A stretch of DNA of 34,484 bases from a virus, in the IMG/VR virus record IMGVR_UViG_3300048839_000711, positions 1 to 34,484 of that record; one strand, given 5' to 3'. The notes beneath the pieces are model-generated. The model did not search any database. It was not told where the DNA came from and was given only the letters and a program-made list of their open reading frames with translations. Below, piece after piece: positions 16,757 to 23,791 of the stretch (the first letter of the stretch is position 1; each line of letters opens with the position of its first letter). The position numbers and the translations under genes are program-made.

Positions 16757-17055
16757 AAAACTCGCAACGCCGCCTCCAGAGCGACGTGAGCAGGTGGAGC
16801 GGTTTCAGGATCGCACAGGATTTCGTCAACGTCGTTCGCCCCCAATCCAAGCTTGACCGCCTGTCGATCCAAGATGGCAAGCAACACCTCGCTTCGCTTG
16901 ACTGGGTCAATCAGAACGTCGGAGATTGATTTCTCGTCCAACAGGTCGATGCCATGCTCGTCACGCAACGCTACATAGATTCCAACGGTGATGATTAACC
17001 GCCATCTTCGGTCGTTGCCATCAACGATTTCTGGTCTTGGCAGAGTGTCATTCAT
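16507..17055 (-). CDS. Tail assembly chaperone, G-like protein
   Basis: A 182-aa protein placed between the tail tube gene and the tape measure gene, where lambda G sits. The N-terminal ~100 residues (RRWRLIITVGIYVALRDEHG, a DVLIDPVKRSEVLLAILDRQ helix, the acidic NDVDEILCDPE loop) form a compact domain similar in layout to planctomycete phage chaperones. A basic helical tail follows. The protein probably coats the tape measure during tail assembly and is absent from virions. It starts 8 bases inside the end of the previous gene. A -1 frameshift is inferred to extend it into the T domain (see that entry); the protein of 182 residues would then be the unshifted G form. Confidence 0.75.
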   Translation of the reverse strand: MNDTLPRPEIVDGNDRRWRLIITVGIYVALRDEHGIDLLDEKSISDVLIDPVKRSEVLLAILDRQAVKLGLGANDVDEILCDPETAPPAHVALEAALRVFYKTQSQDVLVSVIDRVREAAKTLTNTAMTRINGETMTRMIQREVQKANKIMDRSMAEMEAKQIADDGSTSLSPSREQVIGAT

Positions 17056-17314
17056 GAGTTTTTGCCTGCGGTTTCTTGTATGCGTCTTTCGGCTTTTCCG
17101 AAACCGCGAGCAATCGCTCGGCTGTTTTCAGACTCATCATCAACCTGTGACGAGTTCCGCCGAAATCCGCTTGTGTCTTGCGGATGCCAACGGCTATGTC
17201 GTCGTGGCCAATGTCATTGGTGGCCAATTCGTCAACCAGTGACGCGCGAACCGCAACGTAGCGTGGGCTTGACTTGACCGCCTTAGCGAGCTGTGGCCTT
17301 GTTTCGCACGTCAT
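17048..17314 (-). CDS. Unrecognised 88-aa protein between tail tube and chaperone
   Basis: A basic, helical protein of 88 residues with no membrane segment and no recognised motif. The central part (SPRYVAVRASLVDELATNDIG, RKTQADFGGTRHRLMMSL) looks like a compact helical domain; the C-terminus is Lys-rich. The ORF overlaps the next gene by 8 bases and starts 13 bases after the tail tube stop, so it belongs to the tail operon. It may be a small tail accessory or a chaperone partner. No better call can be made. Confidence 0.65.
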   Translation of the reverse strand: MTCETRPQLAKAVKSSPRYVAVRASLVDELATNDIGHDDIAVGIRKTQADFGGTRHRLMMSLKTAERLLAVSEKPKDAYKKPQAKTHE

Positions 17315-17327
17315 GATTCACTTGATC

Positions 17328-17768
17328 CTAAATTGCTTGAACGTCGAACACTTCGCCGTCAACGTATGCGTCGGCTTCAGCGAGCGTAAACGAATGTTTG
17401 ACGCGATCGTTCGTCGGTTCTTCGACGGGTGAATCGGAAATGACATAGATGCCCTGAATCCCCGGGTCGGTGCCGATTTCGCCAGCGACAATGGCGACGT
17501 GAATCAATTCGCCATTCTCAGCAGCGGCGATGAGCTTCGCGAGGACTGGATCGCTTTGACCGTCTGGCCGCTCAAAGTATTCAAACTCTAAGCCCATCTT
17601 GACGTTTCCGGCCACCGTTTTTGTGTGGGTGGATTCGCGAAAGTCGTGTTCCGTGGTCGCTTGCGAGCGTGGGCGGGTTACGTTTTCCACTCGCCCGCAC
17701 AGCACCCAAGTCGGGCTGTCTGGCGTAGCAGTGTTCACATACAGTTTGCGGTCGCGTCCTAGACTCAT
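17328..17768 (-). CDS. Major tail tube protein
   Basis: A 146-aa protein in the tube position, between the tail terminator and the chaperone genes. Visible family-like features: LGRDRKLYVNTATP at the N-terminus, GRVENVTRP, a GLEFEYFER strand, an acidic C-terminal strand pair (VKHSFTLAEADAYVDGEVF) as in lambda V-fold tube proteins, and EIG..PGIQGIYVI. It would polymerise as hexameric rings around the tape measure protein. The start is well set by AAAGG 6 bases upstream of the ATG. No contractile sheath gene accompanies it. Confidence 0.8.
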   Translation of the reverse strand: MSLGRDRKLYVNTATPDSPTWVLCGRVENVTRPRSQATTEHDFRESTHTKTVAGNVKMGLEFEYFERPDGQSDPVLAKLIAAAENGELIHVAIVAGEIGTDPGIQGIYVISDSPVEEPTNDRVKHSFTLAEADAYVDGEVFDVQAI

Positions 17769-17786
17769 GATTTACCTTTCAAAGTT

Positions 17787-18311
17787 TCAAAACCCAATTC
17801 GATAAGTGACCGACAAAACAACGCTGATCACGCCAAGGCCAATGAGTGGCTCCGGTTCAAACACTGGATCGTGCTTGAGCCCAATGAACGTGCATCCGGC
17901 AAGTTTCTTGTTTCGCAATTGCCCAGCGTCCTGTAGCTGGGTTTCCGGACGCCACAGCGATTTGACGCTTTCCACCAATGCAATGATCGAATCCAGGAAC
18001 ACCGGCTGGTCGATCTGATCAAAATCCGGGCGGCCATTGTCTGGGTTGGGAGAACAAGGGACAGCCTGCTGGAAAGCGATTTCAATGGTGTGATCATCCT
18101 CGTCCCCTTCCCGGCCACTGGCAAACATGTCTGGATCGGTAGCGGCTATGTACACCGTGACTTGCAAGTTCGACAGATTCTCTCGACGAGTGCGAGGCAG
18201 ATAGCGACTCGCAACGACGTATTCGCCATCGACCGCCCCCGACAAATAGGAATCAAGTTCATCACGTAGACTGTCTCGCAGTTGCGAAATGGTTGCTGGC
18301 TCAAACGGCAC
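17787..18311 (-). CDS. Tail terminator / tail completion protein
   Basis: A 174-aa protein just before the tube gene. N-terminal helix (PATISQLRDSLRDELDSYL), then beta strands with LQVTVYIAATD, an acidic HTIEIAFQQAV segment, a VFLDSIIALVESVKSLW helix, and a C-terminal beta strand VISVVLSVTYRIGF. This helix-beta-helix-beta arrangement, with the final repeated V/T strand, is typical of tail terminator proteins (lambda U, HK97 gp10-neighbour families). The start lies 11 bases inside the end of the upstream connector gene. It caps the tail so that it can join the head. Confidence 0.7.
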   Translation of the reverse strand: MPFEPATISQLRDSLRDELDSYLSGAVDGEYVVASRYLPRTRRENLSNLQVTVYIAATDPDMFASGREGDEDDHTIEIAFQQAVPCSPNPDNGRPDFDQIDQPVFLDSIIALVESVKSLWRPETQLQDAGQLRNKKLAGCTFIGLKHDPVFEPEPLIGLGVISVVLSVTYRIGF

Positions 18312-18672
18312 CGGTCACCTCGATACAATGCACGCGATAATGCGTGCGACGTGGGTCGCTGTAACGCCATACTGGCATTCCGGACGGTGCCTGCACTTGG
18401 AACCGCCTCCCAGTTTGCGTTTCAATCACATCACCGATAAATGGTCGTGTACTCGCTTCGCCGTTTTTGTATTTTCCAATCGCAATCAACCAATCGATTG
18501 ATCGCGATTCAATCACCGTGCCGCCACCGCCATCGGAGCTGGCAGCCTCGCTTTCTCCGAGCACCCCCCAAGATTCCGTTGCCAAGCATCCACGAACAAT
18601 CTGGATGCTTTGGCCGGCGATCTCTTCGACTGCGGCAAAGCCGCTCGCAAGGGCGTCAGAGAACATGGTCAT
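18301..18672 (-). CDS. Head-tail connector / joining protein
   Basis: A 123-aa protein directly after the capsid gene. Motifs seen: an N-terminal helix (FSDALASGFAAVEEIAGQSI), SIDWLIAIGKYKNG, RPFIGDVIETQTGRRFQV and SGMPVWRYSDPRRTHYRVHCIEV, the strand-rich pattern of phage head-tail joining proteins (ending in a W.....R..YRV strand). It would sit at the portal-distal end of the head completion complex and contact the tail. Its start lies just after the capsid gene stop; the ATG at 18672 or that at 18666 is possible. Confidence 0.75.
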   Translation of the reverse strand: MTMFSDALASGFAAVEEIAGQSIQIVRGCLATESWGVLGESEAASSDGGGGTVIESRSIDWLIAIGKYKNGEASTRPFIGDVIETQTGRRFQVQAPSGMPVWRYSDPRRTHYRVHCIEVTGAV

Positions 18673-18675
18673 CTG

Positions 18676-19635
18676 TTAGGTCTTCAATCCGGTGATGACT
18701 TCGGCCATTTCGGGATAGAGCACCTTCAATTCGTACTCGTGCTTAAGCCGCACGATGTCGCATTCGATCTCTTCTTGCCGATACGTGAACGGCGTGGGCT
18801 GGAAATTGCCATGGATGCCGGCGAACGTGAATGTTCGACCGTAGCATGGCTCTTTCAGGCTGTTGCTGGTCGCGGTCCGCAGCAACAGCGCCTTGTCCTC
18901 TGGGAAAATGCTCGACACGTCGCCGTCATACTGGATCGCCTTGGCAACCAGCACTTGATCGACGCTGAATAGTTCCGCCAGCTTTGCGGTCGTGATTTCG
19001 TTGGGCTTGCTCGATTCACCACTGCCCTGGCCAGCCATGCGATCAATGACCTCTTGGCAATCCTTCAGGTTTTCCAACACCCATTGACTAATCACCATCG
19101 TATTTGGCGTGTATCCCGTGCGGAGCCACATCCGACGACGAGCCGCTTTGACGTCAGCTCGTGGTGTTGCTGTGGCAGGCACATCCCACTTGGCCTCGGC
19201 GTCGTCGGTAAATCCGGCAGTGACAGTTGCCGCGACGGTTTCCTCGAGCGCGGCAGTTTCAAAAGATTTGAACAACCGCTCGTAGCACCGCTGAACCGCC
19301 ATCAATTCGGCGTCGAAGTAATCGGCGTACAGCATTTTTTCATCGTCATCAATTTCCTCTTCGACGCCGTGCGCCTGGGTGATGAACGAGTCTTGGACGA
19401 AGTCCCAGTCGCCTCGCTTATAGCCGCTTTTTGCCGCGCGTTGCAGCTTTTCCGGGCCTGCCGACAGCAGCGAGTCGAGCCGGATTCGATTGAAGCGTGC
19501 CGTTCGAGCATTGACTCGGAATTCCGGCATGATCCGCAGCCCGATATAGTCGAGCCGTTGCATTTCGAGCGAGTATTCCTCGATCGTCTGCAGGTCTTGG
19601 CGTGGCGAAGCTTCGCGATTTGGTCCAGCAGGCAT
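18676..19635 (-). CDS. Major capsid protein, lambda gpE-like (HK97 fold)
   Basis: A 319-aa protein and the main shell component. Features of the lambda E family: conserved N-terminal FNRIRLDSLLS, GYKRGDWDFVQDSF segment, A.AATVTAGFTDDAEA followed by WDVP...RADVKAARRRMWLRTGYTPNTMVISQWVL (read here in parts) and C-terminal LLLRTATSN...YGRTFTF. The position after the decoration gene and the protease/scaffold gene is the lambda order. I prefer the ATG at 19635 over the GTG at 19644 because GGAG lies 8 bases upstream of the ATG. Polymerises on the scaffold and carries the decoration protein. Confidence 0.9.
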   Translation of the reverse strand: MPAGPNREASPRQDLQTIEEYSLEMQRLDYIGLRIMPEFRVNARTARFNRIRLDSLLSAGPEKLQRAAKSGYKRGDWDFVQDSFITQAHGVEEEIDDDEKMLYADYFDAELMAVQRCYERLFKSFETAALEETVAATVTAGFTDDAEAKWDVPATATPRADVKAARRRMWLRTGYTPNTMVISQWVLENLKDCQEVIDRMAGQGSGESSKPNEITTAKLAELFSVDQVLVAKAIQYDGDVSSIFPEDKALLLRTATSNSLKEPCYGRTFTFAGIHGNFQPTPFTYRQEEIECDIVRLKHEYELKVLYPEMAEVITGLKT

Positions 19636-19722
19636 AGTTTGCACTCCAGTAGTTGAGAGCGATCTGCTTCGCCGCGTGTGCTACCACGGGTCAGCTTGGC
19701 AAATCGCCAGGGTAATTCGTGT

Positions 19723-19756
19723 GCTTGGTTGCAAGATTGGCGTCTCGCAGCCAAGC
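19723..19756. repeat. Strong hairpin between decoration and capsid genes
   Basis: GCTTGGCTGCGAGA and TCTTGCAACCAAGC, read on the minus strand, pair over 14 positions with one mismatch and one G-U pair, and a 6-base loop CGCCAA. It begins 8 bases after the decoration gene stop. No T-run follows on the minus strand, so it is not an intrinsic terminator; it may stabilise the upstream transcript or separate the expression of the two genes. Confidence 0.6.
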
Positions 19757-19764
19757 GTTTTCAA

Positions 19765-20121
19765 TTAGATTTGTCGCCGCAACACGGAAACTTGACCGTC
19801 AATTGCCGCATTCGAAAGCGCGATACCGATAGGTGCTCCGGTATTGGTCTTGTTGACCTTGCCGGCGGCAGCTCCGTAGAGTTTGTCGCCGGGCACAACA
19901 ACAACCCCCGCAATGAACACCTCGGTCCCCTCTTTGGACGCGAAATTGACTGCAATGAATTCACCGTCGGCGTTTGCCGACCGAGCTGCGGTGCCAATGT
20001 CGCTATCGGCAGCAACCGCGACTGCGATTTTGCCGGTGCTTGCGATCTTGACTCGCAAATGCTGTGCGATCGGCTCGCTGGCTTCAAAAGTGCCGGATCG
20101 TGCATGAATTTGGTCGGCCAT
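19765..20121 (-). CDS. Head decoration protein (DUF2190-like)
   Basis: A 118-aa protein with the layout of phage capsid-cement proteins of the DUF2190 kind: AQHLRVKIASTGKIAVAVAADSDIGTAAR (read here in parts), GEFIAVNFASKEGTEVFIA, GVVVVPGDKLYGAAAGKVNK and IGIALSNAAIDGQVSVL. These proteins trimerise on the capsid and stabilise it. I chose the ATG at 20121; the longer frame adds an N-terminal stretch with no such similarity. Position between the protease/scaffold gene and the capsid gene matches lambda D. Confidence 0.75.
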   Translation of the reverse strand: MADQIHARSGTFEASEPIAQHLRVKIASTGKIAVAVAADSDIGTAARSANADGEFIAVNFASKEGTEVFIAGVVVVPGDKLYGAAAGKVNKTNTGAPIGIALSNAAIDGQVSVLRRQI

Positions 20122-20179
20122 TGGTATTTCTCTTTGTCCGTGGTACGAATTTGGTTTCTGTTTTTCGAAAACGAATTGC

Positions 20180-20590
20180 TTAGCTGGAACCGTCCAACAT
20201 CGCCTTGCGAAGTTCGGGATTTTGCCGGTTGACGGCACTCATCGCGATCGCTCGCGAACATCCCTTCGCGGATTGTTCGGCCTTGACGGCGGTCCAGTAA
20301 TCGGAATCGGATGTCGCACTTGCTGATGTGGTCTCCGGTACGCCGTCGGTGCCAGGCATGTTGTCCATCGCCGCCTTGGATTTGGCCGCTTCCGCGTTGG
20401 CCTTCTCCAGTGCCTCGTCTTTGGCCGCCAATTCAACCGCCATTTCCTGCATCCAGGCGTCCTTGCATTGATCGAGCGATTTTTCGTCCTCGATAAACGC
20501 CAAAAGCTTTTCGCTGGTGATTCCAGGGCAGGCGGCTTTGATTTGCTTGATCGTCGCCACAGCGACAGTTTCCGGTTCTTGGTCGGTCAT
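20180..20590 (-). CDS. Nested scaffold protein from an internal start in the protease gene
   Basis: The last 136 codons of the protease gene carry their own start: ATG at 20590 (Met301), preceded by AAGAGG at 20603-20598 with a 7-base spacer. This is the arrangement of lambda Nu3 within gene C. The product begins MTDQEPETV and is the helical, charged C-terminal region. It would serve as an internal scaffold for head assembly. Supported by the ribosome binding site and the family layout; no direct evidence of expression. Confidence 0.65.
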   Translation of the reverse strand: MTDQEPETVAVATIKQIKAACPGITSEKLLAFIEDEKSLDQCKDAWMQEMAVELAAKDEALEKANAEAAKSKAAMDNMPGTDGVPETTSASATSDSDYWTAVKAEQSAKGCSRAIAMSAVNRQNPELRKAMLDGSS

Positions 20591-21490
20591 TTTCATGCCT
20601 CTTGAGGTTGCTGTTTGAGACGCCAAACGTGTCGCCTCTGCCAATGATTCTTCAAACGTGCGGACGTGATCGATCAGCCGATGCTCTTTTGCTTGGGATG
20701 CGATGTGAATCCGACCATCCGCCAGAGCTTCGACATGTGCGAGCTGCATGTTGCGACCCTTGGCAACGCCACGCACAAAAAACCCGTTGACCTCGTCGAC
20801 CATTTTCTGGAACTCGGCCAACTGGCTTGCCGTGATCTCGGTTCCCGGCACACCTGCGCCCTTGTGCTCGCTTCCGGCTCGCACGACGTGGACTTTGATC
20901 CCTTCCTTGGCCGCCATCGCCGACAAATCGTTGATGACGGCGTAGGTACCAATGCTGCCGATTTTGCCGGGCTCGTTTGCGGATATTGATGTGGCCTGGC
21001 TGGCAATCCAGTAGGCTGCCGAAGCGCCAAGGTCTTCGATGTGGGCGATCACAGGCTTGACCGAGCGGACTTGAGCGATGGTTTCGGCTAGCTCAAACGT
21101 CCCAGCAGATGTTCCACCAGGCGATTCAATCGCCAGCAAGATCGATTTGACATCGTCGTCACGCATCGCGGCCAACATTGACCGCCGCAACATCACTGTT
21201 GACGTTCCGCTGCCGAAACTGGATGCGTGTTTCATCAACGTCCCGGTGATTTGGATCGTCGCAACACCATTTTGCACCGTAGTCCGATACTGATCGTTCG
21301 CGCGTTCGCTGTTCCGAATCGCGGATTGGTGGATCAGCTCCGACGCTGCATCGCTGGCCAAGTGCGAGGCCAAGTCGAGGCGTTTCGCCTGTTCGACCAA
21401 GGCCGCAAACACTGGCTCGTGCATCGCCCATACACCGACGTATTGGTCGGCGTATGGAATCCCCTGCAAATGGATCGTGGATTGTGTCAT
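20180..21490 (-). CDS. S49-family phage prohead protease, fused to a scaffold region
   Basis: A 436-aa protein like lambda gpC. Residues ~70-290 form the S49 (SppA-like) serine peptidase: ESPGG at 122-126, catalytic S157 in LGASAAYW, the KIGSIGTYAVI strand and the probable general base K210 (SEHKGAGVPG). This matches the Ser/Lys dyad of the family, with 53 residues between them. The C-terminal 136 residues are helical and charged (KLLAFIEDEKSLDQC; VELAAKDEALEKANAEAAKS) and form the scaffold. It processes head proteins and is then degraded. The start overlaps the portal stop by 4 bases. An internal start is given separately. Confidence 0.9.
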   Translation of the reverse strand: MTQSTIHLQGIPYADQYVGVWAMHEPVFAALVEQAKRLDLASHLASDAASELIHQSAIRNSERANDQYRTTVQNGVATIQITGTLMKHASSFGSGTSTVMLRRSMLAAMRDDDVKSILLAIESPGGTSAGTFELAETIAQVRSVKPVIAHIEDLGASAAYWIASQATSISANEPGKIGSIGTYAVINDLSAMAAKEGIKVHVVRAGSEHKGAGVPGTEITASQLAEFQKMVDEVNGFFVRGVAKGRNMQLAHVEALADGRIHIASQAKEHRLIDHVRTFEESLAEATRLASQTATSRGMKMTDQEPETVAVATIKQIKAACPGITSEKLLAFIEDEKSLDQCKDAWMQEMAVELAAKDEALEKANAEAAKSKAAMDNMPGTDGVPETTSASATSDSDYWTAVKAEQSAKGCSRAIAMSAVNRQNPELRKAMLDGSS

Positions 21491-23073
21491 GCCGCCACCT
21501 CGCGCCTGGTTGGCTCTGGTGACGCCTCGGGTGCATCGTTTACCAAGGGGGCTGCCGTCGCATTGAAGCCCGGCCCCAGTATTTCACGCCAGGTCACGCC
21601 CGCATCGGGGAAGTCGGCGTTGATTAGGTTCGATTCTTCGATGGCGTGACGAATCAGCAATCCGTTATCTTGGGCAATCTCCGGTGCAATCTCTTCCCAC
21701 TCTTGGCCACGTTCGGCCAACACCCGACGACGCGACGTGCAATGCTTTTCAATTCGCAGGTTGTCCGCCTGGGCATCCTTGAATGGCTCGATGTACGGCC
21801 AACCCGGAATCTTCCATTTGTGGGCAAGTGCGTTGACACCCTCTTGTTCCGCAAGTGCGGCCACCGCAGGGTCTGTGGCGATCCATTGACGAACTTTGAA
21901 TTCGTACACCGGTTCGTGAAATTGCTCTCGCATCGTCCGCTGCATGAAGCGAAAACGGACGCGAGCCTGATCGATCGTGCCACGCCAGCCCGAGAAATTC
22001 GTGTTGCTGGCATCCAGCAGTAACATTGCGACCGGCATTTCCAGATTGACCGCAATGAAGGTCAACAGCAGATTCGCGTGAGAGAAGAATTCAGCATTCG
22101 GAATGTTTGCAGAGGCAAATTTGAGCGTTTCGCCTGGGTTGGCTGTGACATCCAATCCCGCATCGATACCAGGAATCGATCGCACACCAGAGCCCGAGTC
22201 TCGCAACGTGCCATTGCCAAGGCCAGGACCGCCGAGCCCGGCTGGTGCGTTTAGATTTTGCTCTCGCAGTAGGACAATCAGGCTGGCCATTTGTGACTTG
22301 ACCAGTGTCGTGAAAAACAGGTCGTCACTCTGGCCAATGGTGTCGCTCACCGGTGCAACGGCTGGATAACCACGCCGCTGGCTTGATCGGCGTGGAAAGT
22401 AGACCTGAAATACCTGATGGCGTCCGGATTTATCTCGCCACGGGATGCGATTCACGGCTGTAACAGAGGCGACCGTGTTGTTGATGCCGATATCTTCCTT
22501 GGCCAGCCACAACTCTTCCCGGCGGGCTTGATCATCCATTTTGATTCCGTGTACGACATTTTTCGCGCCGATCCGTGGCGTTCGCGGCCGATGACCTTCG
22601 ACACACTGAATGGTCCCATTTCGCAGTGGTAGAACGAACATATCGCCATCGCGAATGACGCTGCGGAAAATCAAATCTTCCAATTGACGAAATGTGTGCT
22701 CGCCTTCGCTATGGCAAAGCTCCGAATCAGCGGACCAGGTCAACCACTTTTCTTTCAAAATGGCGTCCAACTCTTTCGATCCGGTACAAGGGTCCGGTGA
22801 GAACCCATCCTGGATCACATTCGCCGACAAGCGGCTAATTCCCTGCCCGACGACAGGGTTGTCTCGCTCGTAATGCCGCGATCGTTCCAGCATGTGCAAA
22901 TACTGTCGATCGAGTCGATAATGGTAATCGGCACCGCTGCCAAAAGGATTGACACCACGCAAGGCCGACATGAATCGGCTTTCTTGCGACATCCGAAAAT
23001 CACTTCGCAATCCATCGATCATGCCGTTGATCGATCGGTCGGCAACATCGCCCCGGAATCGGTCCCAAATCAT
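21487..23073 (-). CDS. Portal protein, lambda gpB-like
   Basis: A 528-aa protein of the lambda-type portal family. Diagnostic parts are LDRQYLHMLERSRHYERDNP, VVGQGISRLSANVIQDGF, WLTWSADSELCHSEG and RSVIRDGDMFVLPLRNG near the N-terminus, and GWRGTIDQARVRFRFMQR and EPVYEFKVRQWI further on. It forms the dodecameric DNA entry channel at one capsid vertex, where terminase docks. ATG overlaps the preceding stop (cgATGA), and its own stop overlaps the protease start. It has the expected length for the family (lambda B is 533 aa). Confidence 0.93.
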   Translation of the reverse strand: MIWDRFRGDVADRSINGMIDGLRSDFRMSQESRFMSALRGVNPFGSGADYHYRLDRQYLHMLERSRHYERDNPVVGQGISRLSANVIQDGFSPDPCTGSKELDAILKEKWLTWSADSELCHSEGEHTFRQLEDLIFRSVIRDGDMFVLPLRNGTIQCVEGHRPRTPRIGAKNVVHGIKMDDQARREELWLAKEDIGINNTVASVTAVNRIPWRDKSGRHQVFQVYFPRRSSQRRGYPAVAPVSDTIGQSDDLFFTTLVKSQMASLIVLLREQNLNAPAGLGGPGLGNGTLRDSGSGVRSIPGIDAGLDVTANPGETLKFASANIPNAEFFSHANLLLTFIAVNLEMPVAMLLLDASNTNFSGWRGTIDQARVRFRFMQRTMREQFHEPVYEFKVRQWIATDPAVAALAEQEGVNALAHKWKIPGWPYIEPFKDAQADNLRIEKHCTSRRRVLAERGQEWEEIAPEIAQDNGLLIRHAIEESNLINADFPDAGVTWREILGPGFNATAAPLVNDAPEASPEPTRREVAA

Positions 23074-23372
23074 CGGCGAACCCCTGACATGTCATAGGTT
23101 CGTACTCCGGCGATTCCGCCAGCGCCCGACGGCACTCGGTTGGCAGCCAACCAAGAGAGGGCATGGCGGAGCTGGTCGGCCATGGCTCGATAGTCGAATG
23201 TGACCGGGTTGCCGTCCACTGTGACGGATACCGGCCGCTTCAATTGCAATGCACGGCACGCGACGACAAAGTCTTCGCACATCGCAACACTTCCGCCCGG
23301 CAGATCATAGCCTGCGGAGTCGAGATAAGCTGCTGCGATTTCGTCCAGGGTAGACGTGGAAGTGATTGCCAT
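23070..23372 (-). CDS. gpW-like head-tail joining protein
   Basis: A 100-aa protein between the terminase region and the portal gene, where lambda W sits. The visible features (TLDEIAAAYLDSAG; CEDFVVACRALQLKRP; VTFDYRAMADQLRHALSWLA) make a small helical domain with a beta hairpin (VSVTVDGNPVTF), as in gpW. Lambda W is 68 aa, so this version is longer. In lambda W is needed for stable DNA packaging and tail joining. The assignment relies mainly on gene order and size. It overlaps the portal start by 4 bases. Confidence 0.65.
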   Translation of the reverse strand: MAITSTSTLDEIAAAYLDSAGYDLPGGSVAMCEDFVVACRALQLKRPVSVTVDGNPVTFDYRAMADQLRHALSWLAANRVPSGAGGIAGVRTYDMSGVRR

Positions 23373-23440
23373 GCCCTGATTGTTTCGCAGTGCCGCAAAA
23401 GTTCAAAGCGGAAACTCTGGAGTTCCTGAAGTTTGCCGAG

Positions 23441-23785
23441 TTACACGGCAGCGATCAACACTTGAGCCAGTAGCCACCGCACCACATCGGCGTTGCTACG
23501 GATCGGATTTCCATCCGGCAACCTGGCGTTTTCTGCCAATAGCCCTTCGCGGATTTGCAAAAACGCCATTGCTTCGTCCGGTGCAAGCTGTACCTGCGTC
23601 TTGCGTGACAGATGTCCCATTTGCACTCGTCCGCCAGTGGCCTGCGTGACCTCGTAACCGGCTGGTGGGTTTGCCAACGGGATTTCCAGGGTGACCTTTA
23701 CGGAATCCGACTTGAAGTTTGCATCCTCCGGTCCTTCCTTGGTCTTTTTCTGCTTGGTGGTCGGTTCGCTTTTTTCTACAGCCAT
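23441..23785 (-). CDS. Unrecognised 114-aa protein downstream of terminase
   Basis: A small protein with a very basic, Lys/Glu-rich N-terminus (EKSEPTTKQKKTKEGPED) and a compact body (VKVTLEIPLANPP; MGHLSRKTQVQLAPDEAMAFLQIREGL; NADVVRWLLAQVLIAAV). The basic tail could bind nucleic acid or the terminase. It lies between the large terminase and the gpW-like gene, a place with no lambda counterpart. It is not like a small terminase, which normally precedes the large subunit. The ATG at 23785 has GGAG 10 bases upstream. Confidence 0.7.
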   Translation of the reverse strand: MAVEKSEPTTKQKKTKEGPEDANFKSDSVKVTLEIPLANPPAGYEVTQATGGRVQMGHLSRKTQVQLAPDEAMAFLQIREGLLAENARLPDGNPIRSNADVVRWLLAQVLIAAV

Positions 23786-23791
23786 GGCTGC

